From positions 14,913,975-14,977,974 of the forward strand of contig CM054183.1 of NCBI GenBank assembly GCA_028829895.1: 64,000 nt of DNA, read 5' to 3'. Of the stretch, positions 1-12,837 are shown in pieces. Both the position numbers and the translations under genes were made by a program. Under the pieces are notes generated by a model. It searched no databases and had not been told where the DNA came from. It saw nothing but the letters and a program-made list of their open reading frames with translations. Every line of letters starts with the position of its first letter. Position 1 is the stretch's first letter. This DNA comes from Sinotaia quadrata. Its lineage: Eukaryota; Mollusca; Gastropoda; Architaenioglossa; Viviparidae.

Positions 1-103
1 AATTTAAAAATCATTTCATTGTCGATGTGTGTTTCCCGAGGTTCGTAATATTTTAATGTCTATGTATGATTGTCGAAGTCCGTAATATTTTTCTTCTGTG
101 CAG

Positions 104-151
104 ATTGTCCTGATCCCAGGAAGGTCAAGAATCCCTTCACCAATTTATGCG
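104..151 (+). CDS. Exon A1, 16-codon cysteine module
   Basis: The exon is bounded by an acceptor after TTCTTCTGTGCAG and a donor GTAAAA. It is 48 bp and phase 1 at both ends. It encodes a module of the form D-C-P-D-P-R-K-V-K-N-P-F-T-N-L-C, and when joined to exon B1 the junction codon is GAT, giving C-D-C. Two almost identical copies lie at 49394 and 51623. The C-x13-C-D-C spacing resembles CxC-type repeats of Balbiani-ring/VEGF-C silk-homology type, but I cannot assign a named family. Confidence 0.7.
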
Positions 152-1098
152 GTAAAAATTACTTTCTGTATAGTTTATAAGTGCTGCAGTGTATACATTT
201 CCTGTAGGATCTATATTATTGCAAGCATTATAATGACCAAACATTTCCAGTGGTACATTTTGTGCAATTAATATATATACAACAATTTATTGTATAGTGT
301 TTATGCAATCTTTATTTTGATCCATTAAGTATGTGCATACACATTATTGCCCTCAGTATTGTGAGCCATTCATTTCCTTTGTATATTGTGCGCAGTCATT
401 CTTGTGATCCAGGCATTTCATGTAGGTACTAAATGCTATGTAATATTTAGTATGCATCCATTCAGTATTTACATCGGTTATAATAATAAGAGTAAAAATT
501 GATTTGAAAACCACTGACCATTTAGAAACCACACAAATATATAAATAGGGCTCAATATAGCAACGCAGCGTCAATAATTTCAGCAATTACTGTTAATGTA
601 TGTCTATTAATATTTAAAATATTTAAAATGATATGTGTATAAATATATTTGCATGTTCACATATACATACACGCCCGACGAATTCGGATACTTGCGAAAT
701 TAATTTACTGAATGAACATGTCAATGCACTCTTGTAAATATGAACTCACCTCCAAATCTCTGCTTAATATCACTTAGGTTCCATTGAAAGCTCAAACTAA
801 GTTGATAAAATTTCAATATTTTAATCATACAAATAAATTTAAAAAATTCTTCTTAATATTTTCAGTTTTCCTATAGGTCGTAGACGTTCCTGTTCTCTAT
901 GTTTCAAAGATTTTTGAATGATGAGTTAGTTTTATTTCCTGAATGTTTGATGTAACTATTATCAAGTGTTGCTCTGAAAATTTAGCAATTAATATAACAA
1001 AATAATGGTTAAATATTGAGAGGCAAATTTACTCTGTAACACAATCTATTTATTGAGTGCAATATAATAGCTTACTTTGAAGCATACCATGTCAACAG

Positions 1099-1164
1099 AT
1101 TGCGGACAACAAGTGACATGTCCGTCATTTGACCAGGTGCGCAACTTGACAACTTGCGAATGTG
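1099..1164 (+). CDS. Exon B1, 22-codon cysteine module
   Basis: The acceptor is ATGTCAACAG and the donor is GTGAGT. The exon is 66 bp, phase 1 at both ends. It encodes a module starting D-C-G-Q-Q and ending T-T-C-E-C, with the pattern C-x5-C-x11-C-x-C. Copies lie at 50930 and 52206, and a diverged one at 56226. Conservation of frame and of all cysteines between copies, while the flanking introns drift, indicates that this is coding. The intron that follows carries the giant insertion. Confidence 0.72.
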
Positions 1165-1208
1165 GTGAGTCAAAATTAAGTCAATGTGAATAGAGAGGTT
1201 TGTCAGAT

Positions 1209-1515
<307 letters not shown>

Positions 1516-3117
1516 TATTTTAATAGTTTTTCCTGTGAGTTTTCATCGAAATTCGGGTGCGATTTTGAAGGTTGTATACTTCGGGAATTATTGATATGCT
1601 TAAAATCCAGAGTTATGTAGACCGTTGAAAAAGTGGTTGTAACTATGTAGTTTGCGTGTATACTATATACTCCCTAAATGTCATCGTTTAGAAAAGAATG
1701 TCTTTCATCGATATAACTGATTAATTTTACTAAATTCAGTTTATTTCTACATTTAATTAAGCGTGAGGTTAAGGTACCCTGTTGACAACGATTTTATGGT
1801 CACACTACGTACCTAATTAAACACAATATGGAAGTGAAAAGAATGCTCTGGAAAGGTAAAACTGAAACTGGCTGATATAATGTGTATATTAAAGTCATAA
1901 TAATCAAATTAGAATCTCCATACACTTTAAAATAATTTTAAAACATATTTTTTGTAACTCGACTCGAACACGTTAAATTGGATTGCTTCCCTTTTCCTGT
2001 ATCACTGTTTAAGGGACCAAAATGTATATTTTTATTTTCTACAAACTGGCTTAAATTAACGATTCAAGTGGCCTTTCTCTAGGTTAAGAAATTACTTTTA
2101 CATCTATTATAAACAAATAGAATGCCGCTTTTGTGGTTTAAAGATTAGAATATTGCTTAAACTCGCTCAATCGAAGAACTGCTTTTTTTCAAAATGGCGG
2201 CTTACGAGTGTCTAGTATTTAAGTAGGTTGCACACGAACAATATAAACTAAAATAAAGGCTAAAGGCTTACTTAAATTTGATATTAATAATGATATTTAA
2301 TTTTTCAAAGGAAAAAGCTACACATTTTAAGAAGCATTATTTAAGTATTTTATTCTGAACTCGATCTCAATGTACAATGACAGCCTATATTAGTTATGCA
2401 TGTAAACAACAAAGAGCAAATTAATTGTTTGGTTTAAATTTTAACAATTATTGTATTTTCAAAACGAATAAACTGTTACATTAAAAAGTCTGCTTAGAAA
2501 TCAGTAGAGGATTATTTGCATAATTTTCAGAGTTTATTTTCTTGAAATCACCATTAGCTATATAGATTTTGCAAAATTATTGATTAAATAAGTTGTGGAA
2601 ATATATTAGATTTTATAAATCAACATCATATGAACAATAGAATTAAATGTAACATTAACTATTTATTTTTATTTTTTTTATATGTTTATCTAATTAATAC
2701 TCTTGTAATACAAGTTATTTCCATTTAAAGAATTGTGAAAGCACTAGAAGTAAAACTACTATTCAAAACAAAATTAAACCATGTGATACTTTGAAATATT
2801 TTTCAGATTTATACATAATATATTAATATTAGTATAATTTTAACACTGCAAATTTCATTAAGTCAGACCCATTTGGTACTCTGAAATCTTGTTTACAGCA
2901 GTTGACATTTTTCCTAGTGGATATTACTTGCCTCTGAAATACACTTCTAACTGGTATTTATTTGGAAAAAATAATTAATTTCTATGCAACACTTTTATTA
3001 AATATTGACTTTTACAAGGAGGATAGTGAGAGACCTGTGTAATATTCAAAATTCCTTTCAAGATAATATGTTCTTACCAACAAGAATAGCTATCCCACTT
3101 CTTTGTAATTAATTCTA

Positions 3118-3430
3118 ATTTATACATGCATGTTTGTAAATCAATTTCTGCATCATAATAATACATTCCACCATTCATTTAACTGTGTACTGATGGATTT
3201 GACTTGTTATACATTGTCATAAATTTATAAATATCATTCAGCTTGTAAAATGCACTACTCAGTTGTTAAGCTCTCTAATTTATAGATGTATGTTGTAAAT
3301 CCATTTCTGCACCATAATAATACATTCCATCATTCATTTTACTGTGAAATGATGGATTTGATTATTATACTAAATTATAGATACGTAAATATCATTCAGC
3401 TTGTAAGATGCACTACTCAGTTATTAAGCT
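3118..3430. repeat. Tandem duplication, unit about 150-165 bp
   Basis: Two adjacent copies share blocks such as TTTCTGCA(T/C)CATAATAAT, ATTCAGCTTGTAA and TGCACTACTCAGTT. The copies have diverged by substitutions and small indels. Confidence 0.85.
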
Positions 3431-3964
3431 CTTATATATTTCCAGGTCTTGAAAAAACACACTCTGCTATGTTTATAGCAGGAGTGCGATTATTACTGCT
3501 ATGTAAATATAATAATTTCTAACAGTAGTAATAATACTGAAGTCCAAGAAACTGAAGAAAGATATGTCAATAGAAAAACTGAATATTTACTGTTTCCATT
3601 TAACAAAACTGTTTGAATAGTGATAGTGATAGTTAACATGTTCATAATGTATAACTGAAAGTTACAGGGCAATATTATATACAGTTAATACAGCTTATAT
3701 AGCTACAAAATGATCATGGATTAGGAAAGTTGTTAAAAAATAATAGAACATACTACCAGACATATAATAGATAACCTGAAATAAGACAACTACCTTATAT
3801 TCAGTTATTCAGTTAATAGTTAAATACACTAATAAAAAAAATAAAACATAAATAATAAGATTGTTGCATTGTATGAAGCAAATAAAGTAGCACTAAAGTG
3901 ACAAATCCATTATGTTTTCAGCTTGTGTTGTATACAACACTTTAGACTCTCACTCACTGATCCA

Positions 3965-4135
3965 CTATTAAAAATCACTAATCTTGTGAATACATATGAA
4001 ATATTTTCTTAATAATAGAACTGACTCAGATTGGATTATGAGACTATTAAAAATATGTAATGTTGCAAATACATATGAAATATTTTCTTAATAGTAGAAC
4101 TGACACATATTGGATTATGAGACTATTATTAGGCT
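3965..4135. repeat. Tandem duplication, unit about 80 bp
   Basis: Two copies share AATACATATGAAATATTTTC and GGATTATGAGACTATTA, separated by about 80 bases. Confidence 0.8.
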
Positions 4136-5959
4136 AGTGACTTTAATGAGGGATGAGGTACAGATATAATGTATTTTAATGTAAAGGATATCCAGCAATA
4201 TACAAATAAATAATAATTTAATTTGGAATATATTTTAGTGTTCCAGAATGTCAGTTCTAAGATATGAATTGATTATAAGAAATTGATAATAATAATAGTA
4301 TATTACAAAATTTCACACTAAACAACAAAATTCACTAGCAAAAATGCCAAGTTCAGCATTTCAAATCTTACATATGCACATTGGATAAACTAAAAGATAC
4401 ATGAGAGCTATTAATAATATATGCCTACATGAGAAATTAAAACAATAATTATCATTTTAAAGTGGCTGTATCTCTACTGGTCACAAAGAAACTTTTTAAA
4501 TCTTATATTTTTTAATTTGCTCTATGGATCACTATGCTATAATTGATTTATACATTTATGAAAACTAAATGTTTTCTTTAAATTAGCTGCAAAAACTAGT
4601 ACTGTATTAATATAACTTATGTATATACATATATATTTATTTCAAATGTAATTTAGAGTAAGGGTGTGCAGCAAGTATTATTTCATCCAAAAGTAAAAAG
4701 AAAAATTTCAATTCGGTTCAAGTTTAGGATGATTGGAAACACAACTGTGTACAGAGATGCAATGAATATTTCTTTACTTCTTCAAATCCTTTACAACTTT
4801 GAACAATAACTGTATTAGTCTCAAGACTGTGTATTTACAGTAGCTGATGCAATAGAGTAACTTATGTGGAAACTATAGTTAGATTTAATTTCACTACAAA
4901 AAGAAATGACAATGTGTGCTATTTTTTGCAGTCCATAACGTTATTCAAAACTGTGTGGTAGTATTTAAAGTAATATTTATACTGGTAGTTTAAAAGTGAA
5001 ATAGAAAAGATATAGAGCATTGTGAATGAAATGAAAATTGATTTATTTTTATAGATAAATAAAATACTTCTCCTTGTGGTTTTTGACTCGCACAAAAATG
5101 AAAGAAAAATAGAATACTCCTTTCTATCTTTTTTCTCTTAGCCAAATTATTTGACTATCAACATTTAGCACTGCCATATAGGTGCTACGAACTTTCTTGT
5201 GTCAGTTTTGCACGAATAGTAATTAAAAGTTTTCATTCGAATTGCACTGCCCCTTTTGTCACGTGGAGAGCTAATTCCCTCAACTCTGTCGTAGTGGAGA
5301 TAATGGGCTTTCTTTTGTCAACTCAAAGAGACCATCCCTATTGTTCGTATCTTAACGGTTTATAGTGGGTTTTCCAAACACCCGGACCCCTGTCGTCTTC
5401 CTAACAGCCAGGTGGCTTATATCAAAAGTTAATCCTTCCTCCTCGCCTACACTCGTACACGTGAGAACAACAGTACCTATCTTTACTACTGACTGGCGAT
5501 TGTTGTGCAAACATTTTTTTCTTCTTAGCAGTGTTAGTGAATGGCTACGCATTCTTTCGTACTTCCATCAAATCAACACTGCACACATTTATGTACACAA
5601 AGGTGTGTACGGTAGACCCAACAGCTCCATACACAATTGTCGTGTTTAAAAACAAGGGGGTCATTATACGTAATATCGAAGGAGAGAAGTTATATGACAT
5701 ATATCTAGATGCAAAGTGTTACTCGATGCTATTTTTACTGTAATATTTAAGTTATTAAAACACAAAATTTAACAGAAACAAAATCTAAATCAGGAATAAA
5801 AGATATATTCTAAAATTTATATTCGTTTTTTTTATTTACAGCTAATCCTAACCCTAACATTTCTCTTTAAAAAAAACACCAAAACTATCTCTAAAATTCC
5901 CTAACCATATTTTTTCTCTAACCTAAAACAAGAGAGTTGTGTATTGAGTCGCTTCTAAT

Positions 5960-6337
5960 CAACGGTGAGCAATGAGCGGGAAAATATCAGGAAAAAAGTC
6001 ACAGGAAAAAAAAAAAGTCATAGGAAATAAAATCACAAGAAAAAAGTTACAGGAAATAAATTCACAATATAAAGTCAAAAGTGTCAGAGTGTATATGTTA
6101 TAATACTTATTAACAGTAAGTGAAGCAGGAAAAGGCAAGGAGGTTAACTGCTCGCTCAAAATGTGTGTGATTCAAGTGTATTTTATATACCGTATAAAAG
6201 CTTTGTAATACATACATTTAGTTAATTAATTTTCAGTGTAAGTCGGTATGCTTGCTTATTATTGAGTGAATAACAGTAAATGGAAGTAAGCGACGGCTCA
6301 TTAGGATCCTCGTTCGATTCTCGCTCGTTGAGGGTAA

Positions 6338-6415
<78 letters not shown>
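5960..6415 (+). repeat. GTCACAGGAAAA-type short repeats, tRNA-like SINE copies, (TG)n tail
   Basis: From 5975 to 6075 a degenerate 14-17 bp repeat (GTCACAGGAAAAAA-like) is iterated. A partial SINE-like copy lies around 6098-6180. A fuller copy starts near 6263 and reads AATAACAGTAAATGGAAGTA, then GACGGCTCA, then CTCGTTCGATTCTC, which resembles an RNA polymerase III B box. It ends in about 75 bases of (TG)n. Related copies are near 10790, 16033, 42412, 43480, 43750 and 43980. Family identity is not known to me. Confidence 0.6.
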
Positions 6416-6418
<3 letters not shown>

Positions 6419-7940
6419 TACTTGCGAAGTTTCAGTTCTGCAGTAAATTGCTTTATATGCAAGTTGCTGGAGTCCTTTCAAGTCTTCTATAAATGTTTCA
6501 AACTTGTTCTACCAAAATTGATCAGAGGCTCCCACTTTATACAGTTTATCAGCTATTAATTATTCACTGTGTTAAATTTGTAACCAGAAAACGTTAGTTT
6601 GCCTTCACTCGTGCGTATAATCCAGCTAATCAAACGTAGGCATGACATTTTAAGGAGTGTGGCATCTTGGAAGAGCAAAGAGCACTTACTTCGCGATCAA
6701 TCGATTCACCGCACTCCCTGCAAAGTAGTATGTGCTCTGTGTACATAGAAGCCTATATAACTTTTTCTTGTTTTCAGTGTTTCAAGCCGTAAGTAAGAAG
6801 GAAATACGCAATGTAAAAACCAAACTGAAACTGAAACAAGCAAACTGAAACTTACTTAAAATCATGTGAAATATTGAAACTCGATTTGACAGTTATTTCA
6901 AAACTTTAATTAAACTAGTTTATTTGATATTAGGAAAAATATTAAAAGTTTAAACTAGTTTCATATATCATCAAATAATAAGAAAGCTTCAATTAATAAA
7001 CATTTCTATATGTGCCTTTGTACTTAGTAAGAAGAAGTGGCAGGAGAATGACCTGCTGTTTATTAGTCATATGCTTGAATCATGAATCTATTTTTATTAA
7101 TGCTATCATCCTTTTAGTTCATTCATATGTAATGCTTGTCTGTAAATGAGGTCGTGTGGTTTGCGTGGAATGTGTACACGTTAATAAAACAAACAGATAG
7201 AGAGAAACAGAGTAGTAATTTACTAGATTATATTGTAATAATTCAGTGAATACACAAATGCGTTCATTTTTAAAGACACAAATGACATATTATCTTGCTA
7301 ATCAGTATTGGCATACAGCTTAATTTTCGCCAAACATTTTTATCTATCTCTCTATTGATTTGACGTTAAATTGCTCGTAACATTGAGTAAGCAGGTGCAT
7401 TTCGATACGTGAAGAAAAAAAAAAATTAAATGTGTAGTTTGTTTGTTTGTTTCCATTCTATTGGTTATTTTTTCTTTTCTTAAGGAAGATTAAATCAGCA
7501 AACATTTTTTTGTTTATAAAGTGAGTATGGAATGTCGTCTTTGTATTTAATAAAAAATGGCAAGAGAATGACCTTACAATAACTTTAGTATAATATTTTA
7601 ACTTTATGCGCCCAATTATGAAAAAAACTACATTGTCTTCTTCTGCTTTGGTTTACAGAGTGACCAATAATATTTTAAAGATATCAAACGTAATACTAAT
7701 TTACACCATCTCTGTTATAGAAAAATAAATATGGAAATACAGAATCTGAAATCAGTGAAACACGACTATAAAGAATAGAGTAAGCGATATCTTTTATTCA
7801 AATAAAAGTGATCATTGCTTAGAGAAACCTCTTAAAGCGTTCTAAAAGGAAATAAACATTATTTAAACTTTTATTATGTTAATTAAGTAATTGATTTAAT
7901 TAAAGAATATTAAGGCACTCTGATAGGTTAATTGTCTTCT
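6416..7940 (+). repeat. 1.5-kb dispersed repeat X, left inverted arm
   Basis: This block is repeated in opposite orientation at 12838-14416. The two copies align over essentially their whole length, for example at the sequence around 6640-6760 (GGAGTGTGGCATCTTGGAAG and TCGATTCACCGCACTCCCT) and at the inner end near 7900. Both copies abut a TG/AC microsatellite at the same end. I see no intact coding frame in it. It may be a non-autonomous or decayed transposon. Confidence 0.8.
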
Positions 7941-7944
7941 TTTG

Positions 7945-10165
7945 TTGATTCTGATTCTGACAAAATGGAGCAATATTACAAATACCTCTTTGAACAAACA
8001 AAATGTTTCTGCGTGTGCTGAACCCGAATCTGAAGTTAGTTTTATTAAATTCCTCGTACTATTCCGCATAATTAGAAAAATAAAATTTTCACAAAAAAAT
8101 TCATATTTCGAGAAATATGAAATATTATCGTTTCAAAATAAGCCACGTGTCTTCCTGTATTATCCTGCAAAATCTATCAAAATTTCAGCGACTTTAGTAG
8201 AAAACGCGATTTGGCGCCAAAATTTCTTTGTCTCAAAAAATCGACTTTACCTACTAATAATGCAAGGCGCTAACTGAAGTCGACATTTTGACAAAAGCTG
8301 AATTTCTACAAAACTAATTGTCAGAAAAGGACTAAAATTGGTAGGCATGAAACTAAATCCTTTGTGACTCGGAATGTAAAATAAAAAGTCTGATATTCCA
8401 AAGAACTCTAGAGAAAAACCCGTTCCTGCAAAAATTGAGTTTTCTTGATTTTTCGAAGCGTTCGTCTTTTTATCTGACGAACGCTTTACTCTACATGCAT
8501 TAAATTCAGGTACCTAATGCACAACCATGGGTCCTATGACCTCTATTTATTGAGTATTTTTAGAGTAATCCATGTCGGAAATAATTAGGTTCAAACTACT
8601 TAAAATGGCCCATTTCCCGCTTCGGCTCGTTCGGATGGCCACAGTCACCTGTAATGTTACTCCTCAGCTCCGTTCTCAGGGATGATTTCGAAAGAGGAAT
8701 CTATGGGCTACGTCCAGAAGTTAAGTGTATGATTGTATGTCTATAACTGCGCGCACCACAATAGGGTAATCACGATGACCAAACTTTGCAAATCGGCCAA
8801 AGGTGCGAAAATATCCAAACGTCAATTCTGACAAATTGGCGCAATATTACAAATACCTCTTTGAACAAATAAACTGTATCCGCGTGTGCTGAACCCGAAT
8901 CTGAAGTTAGTTTTATTAAATTCCTCGTACTTTAAGAGAAATGCGCATAATTAGAAAAATAAAATTTTCACAAAAAAATTCATATTTCGAGAAATATGAA
9001 ATATTATCGTTTCAAAATAAGCCACGTGTCTTCCTGTATCATCCTGCAAAATCTATCAAAATTTCAGCGACTTTAGTAGAAAACGCGATTTGGCGCCAAA
9101 ATTTCTTTGTCTCAAAAAATCGACTTTACCTACTAATAATGCAAGGCGCTAACTGAAGTCGACATTTTGACAAAAGCTGAATTTCTACAAAACTAATTGT
9201 CAGAAAAGGACTAAAATTGGTAGGCATGAAACTAAATCCTTTGTGACTCGGAATGTAAAATAAAAAGTCTGATATTCCAAAGAACTCTAGAGAAAAACCC
9301 GTTCCTGCAACCCTCCTGCAAAAATTGAGTTTTCTTGATTTTTCGAAGCGTTTGACTTTTTATCTGACGAACGCTTTACTCTACATGCATTGAATTCAGG
9401 TACCTAATGCACAACCACGGGTCCTATGATCTGTATTTATTGAGTATTTTTAGAGTAATCCATGTCGGAAATAATTAGGTTCAAACTACTTAAAATGGCA
9501 CATTTCCCGCTTCGGCTCGTTCGGATGGCCGTGGTCACCTGTAATTCTACTCCTCTAATTGTTAGAAAAGGACTAAAATTGGTGGGCATGAAGCAAAATA
9601 ATTTGTGACTCTGAATATAAAATAAAAAGTCGGATATTCGCAATATCTCTTGAGATAATAAAATTCGTGCACCTGACCCCCAAATTTCTTTTTTTCGATT
9701 TTTTATTTGCTTGACTTTATATCTGTAAATAGAATTTTATACATATTTTTAATATAAAAAGACACTATCAAACAACTGAAATAGTTACTCTGATTTAGAA
9801 AGCAATATTAATCAGTTCATGCATAAAGAATATTTATTGACCCTAATTAGAAAGTCGTTTTTATCAGTCAATGATCAATCCTGCTATTTTTTTTTGTGTG
9901 AAATATATTTTAAACAACAAAATCCATCTGAATCCATCAAATTCAATATATGGTTGCAATAAAGTTATTGCATTGAGATAATTATAATGAATTTACAACC
10001 TCGTAATTTTACTCCTCAGCTCTGTTCTCAGGGATGATTTCGAAAGAGGAATCTACGGACTACGTCCAGAAGTTAAGTGTATAATTGTATGTCCAAAACT
10101 GCGCGCGCAACAATACGGTAATCATGATGACCCAATTTCGCAAATCGGCCCAAAGTGCGTGTCAG
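7945..10165 (-). repeat. 896-bp satellite, minus-orientation copies
   Basis: Two nearly complete units (about 7945-8690 and 8690-9545), a diverged fragment (about 9553-9730) and another fragment (about 10005-10165) are inverted relative to the main array at 17061-33245. Each full unit contains the hairpin with arms AAGCGTTCGTC and GACGAACGCTT and the palindrome TTTGGCGCCAAA. Open frames of 71-111 codons in the units are conserved only because the units are similar. I do not consider them genes. The bases at 9730-10005 are not satellite and are unrecognised. Confidence 0.85.
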
Positions 10166-10504
10166 GCGAAAACAAAACTTAGCCCGGCATCACTCCATAA
10201 ACATTAAAAATTTTAAATAGTAAAATATAGATACACAAGGGGTATAGGAACAATAGCACAAAATACACATTCAAATCATTCAACCAAGACACAAATTACA
10301 AGACTGACCAACCACTCCAAGACATTAGCAGGATGTTAGAGTTATACAAGACTGACCACACATGGCTAGGGCACAGGAAATGGTTAGGGATCCAAGGGTC
10401 ACTTGTAGCTAACTGATAGACTCACACTGAGCTATGGGCTAGGGTACAGGAAGCGGTCAGGGGATCAAAGGGCCACTCTTAGCTAACGGTAGAGGGAGGG
10501 GTTA

Positions 10505-10670
10505 GTTTTTAATTCATATTTAAATAACTGCAAATCAGAAAAAGGACACACCTGGTGGATCGCAGGAGAAATAATTCCTGAGTCATAAGGAAATGTGGAA
10601 ATTCATATAACTTTAGAACTTCCCGACGGATCAACATCCTTGTACCCCACCCACCACAAAAAATTACAAA

Positions 10671-10672
<2 letters not shown>
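10505..10672 (+). repeat. Dispersed repeat, inverted partner at 32755-32925
   Basis: Shared blocks in opposite orientation include TAAATAACTGCAAATCAGAA, GAGAAATAATTCCTGAGTCA and the GTACCCCCACCCACCA-like segment. The partner lies between diverged satellite and the recombinase gene. Confidence 0.75.
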
Positions 10673-10707
<35 letters not shown>

Positions 10708-10716
10708 ACACACGCG

Positions 10717-10768
<52 letters not shown>

Positions 10769-10885
10769 AACAAAATAAAAACATCTTTTACTCCGAACGA
10801 GAATTACACCATGATACTCTTGGGGGAGAGGTTATTAATTTCTGCACAATCACTTACTTCCATTTCCTGTTATTCAGTCTATAAT
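10672..10885 (-). repeat. tRNA-like SINE copy with CA-rich tail (minus strand)
   Basis: Read on the minus strand, the head contains AATAACAGGAAATGGAAGTA, GTGATTGTGCAGAAAT and a segment like the 3' half of a tRNA, followed by a TG repeat interrupted by a short CG run. It is closely related to the copies at 42412 (plus) and 43480 (minus). Confidence 0.6.
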
Positions 10886-12390
10886 ATACGTGTTTATGGA
10901 CACAATCATAACAACATATCTGAGTATGAATAAAATATATTATTAAATGTGTGAATTATAATATGAATTATTATATGTACACGATATACAAATCGCACGC
11001 ACGCCTTTTTTCCCGTGACTTTTTTTCCTGTGACTTTTTCCGCTCACCCTTAGATTGGACTAGATCGTATGACGTTATTTTTATTACTGATTTTCTGTAA
11101 GTGACATTCTGGCATAGCGAACTCTAAATAATATTACTGCAGCTATTTGGTATAAATTTGCGACTTCATTATTAGTAGTATAGATATCTCGATTTGAGTA
11201 GCTCTTTTTAATAGACTATTTCATCATCACCATTTCATTGCTGAAAAAGAAATGTCCATGAAAAACTAATATACAAGCCTCGACTTTAATTCTAAAGATG
11301 CAGATATTAAGTTTATATGAGCATTTTAAGTGTGAGACCATCTTTTAAGAGACAATGACTTGATAAATAGAGAAGCGAAACGGTGTAGTTAATTTGAACT
11401 GTGGGAGCACGACCGTACCACTGTAGAACATTAATTTTATATGTGAGTTTTGTAAAAGAGAATTTTTTTAGCCATGGATATTATTGACAATAATAAGAGC
11501 GGTTCAAAATTTGTGTTTAGCCCGACAAGAAACTCTGAATATAGAGCCATACTTTCTTTGAGGAGTCGTTTGGAACATTCGCCTTAATCATGAATATTTT
11601 ATCAGAAACAAAATATCAAACACTAAAATCATTCATAAATCATCCTAGCAAACGCATAATGGTAACCATAAGTAAATGAAAATTGTTTTAAATCTTAGAA
11701 TCTTCAGGTGTTCAATAGCACATATAACTTAATTATGCAGATATAGAAACCTCATAAATTTACCAGGTATGTTTTGCTAATGTTGTTGAGTGTATTTGAA
11801 AATACTGTACTATTTTATTGTATGTTTTAAACAAGGCTCTCATTGCTTTACTTATTTTAAAAGCAGGGTTTTTTTGTTTGATAACTATGATTGGTAACTG
11901 TGAGTATATTATGTCATGAAGTAAGCTCACTTCGAATGAACTATACTATTAAAAATATGAATGAATTATAATTTTATTTGACTGATGAAACTTGAAAATG
12001 CAGATGTATACGAATATAAGACTTAGTTTATAGTAAGGTGTCCGTGTTGTTTATGAACGGACGCGTAGTTCCTGTCAGTAAGTGAATGCAAAAGCATGCC
12101 TGGGGGGAATGACGATTGGGGATTATTCGCGTGGCGTGCTGTTCTTCAAGCTGCATTGCCTAACTGTACATCAAAGTTATACAAAGTACCGCCAGCGAGA
12201 AACCTCCCTCCAAGCTCACTAAGTCTCTTCTTTACTGAAAGTTGATTTCACTCACACCAAGGAAGGGTTGTTTAGCCAGCGTCTTTTGTCTAAGGATTTT
12301 AAGTGGCACACAAGGCGTGAAAGTGATGTTGGAAAAATACGACAACAGAATGAATCTCTGCATGAATGCATTCCAATTCTGAGAGCGAGT
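10886..12390. other. Gene-free stretch with inverted dispersed repeats
   Basis: At 11005-11046 the GTCACAGGAAAA-type repeat appears on the minus strand. At 11460-11510 a short block matches 43290-43340 in reverse. At 11945-12200 a block matches 44335-44735 in reverse, including GGACGCGTAGTTCCTGTCAG and GTACCGCCAGC. No coding sequence is recognised in the remainder. Confidence 0.6.
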
Positions 12391-12394
12391 AGTC

Positions 12395-12720
12395 CACGCT
12401 ATCTATCTATCTATCTATCTATCTATTCTTATCATTAACGTTATATATTTGTCTCCTATCAATGTCAAAATCCCCTCTCTATCTGCCTGCCCGTCCGTCC
12501 ACCCGTCTATCTGTTTCTTTCCTTTTCTTTTCTATCCATCCATCCACCCGTCTGTCTGTCTGTTTGTCTATCTATCTATCTTTCTGCCTATTTGTCTGTC
12601 GATCTGTACGTGCATCTGTCTTTCGATGGAACTGTCTACTCTCACATCCAAATTCTATCCATCTATTTATCTTACTAGTTACCAATCTACCTATCCATAT
12701 ATACTCGTCTATCTGATTGT
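12395..12720. repeat. (ATCT)n and related CTGT/CCAT low-complexity tract
   Basis: Runs of ATCT are followed by degenerate tetranucleotides (CTGT, CCAT, CCGT). The overlapping open frames are translations of this repeat. Confidence 0.9.
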
Positions 12721-12837
12721 TTTTATATTATTCGTACTGGTTGTCGCTTTGTTTGAATGTAGGATCTCAGCGAGTCTAGCTAGTACGTTATACGCAATTC
12801 GCTAGCGTTGCTTTCTATAAAAGCAGGAGGATTTTTA

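Larger units (their letters stand above)
1516..5950. other. Left arm of giant element, AT-rich, no gene recognised
   Basis: This stretch has no open frame with recognisable domains on either strand. It holds two local tandem duplications (listed separately). Near 2193 an AAAATGGCGGC sequence resembles a YY1-type or initiator context but leads to only ten codons. A somewhat more GC-rich block at 5160-5660 has short open frames on both strands that I do not recognise. Confidence 0.5.

Noticed and set aside
1832..1856. Possible small first exon ATGGAAGTGAAAAG... ending at a GTAAAA donor
   Set aside because: It is nine codons with no matching downstream exon found. Insufficient evidence.
7942..8277. 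A 111-codon plus-strand frame, shortened to 71 codons at 8941
   Set aside because: It lies within inverted satellite copies, starts in unique edge sequence and shows no family features.
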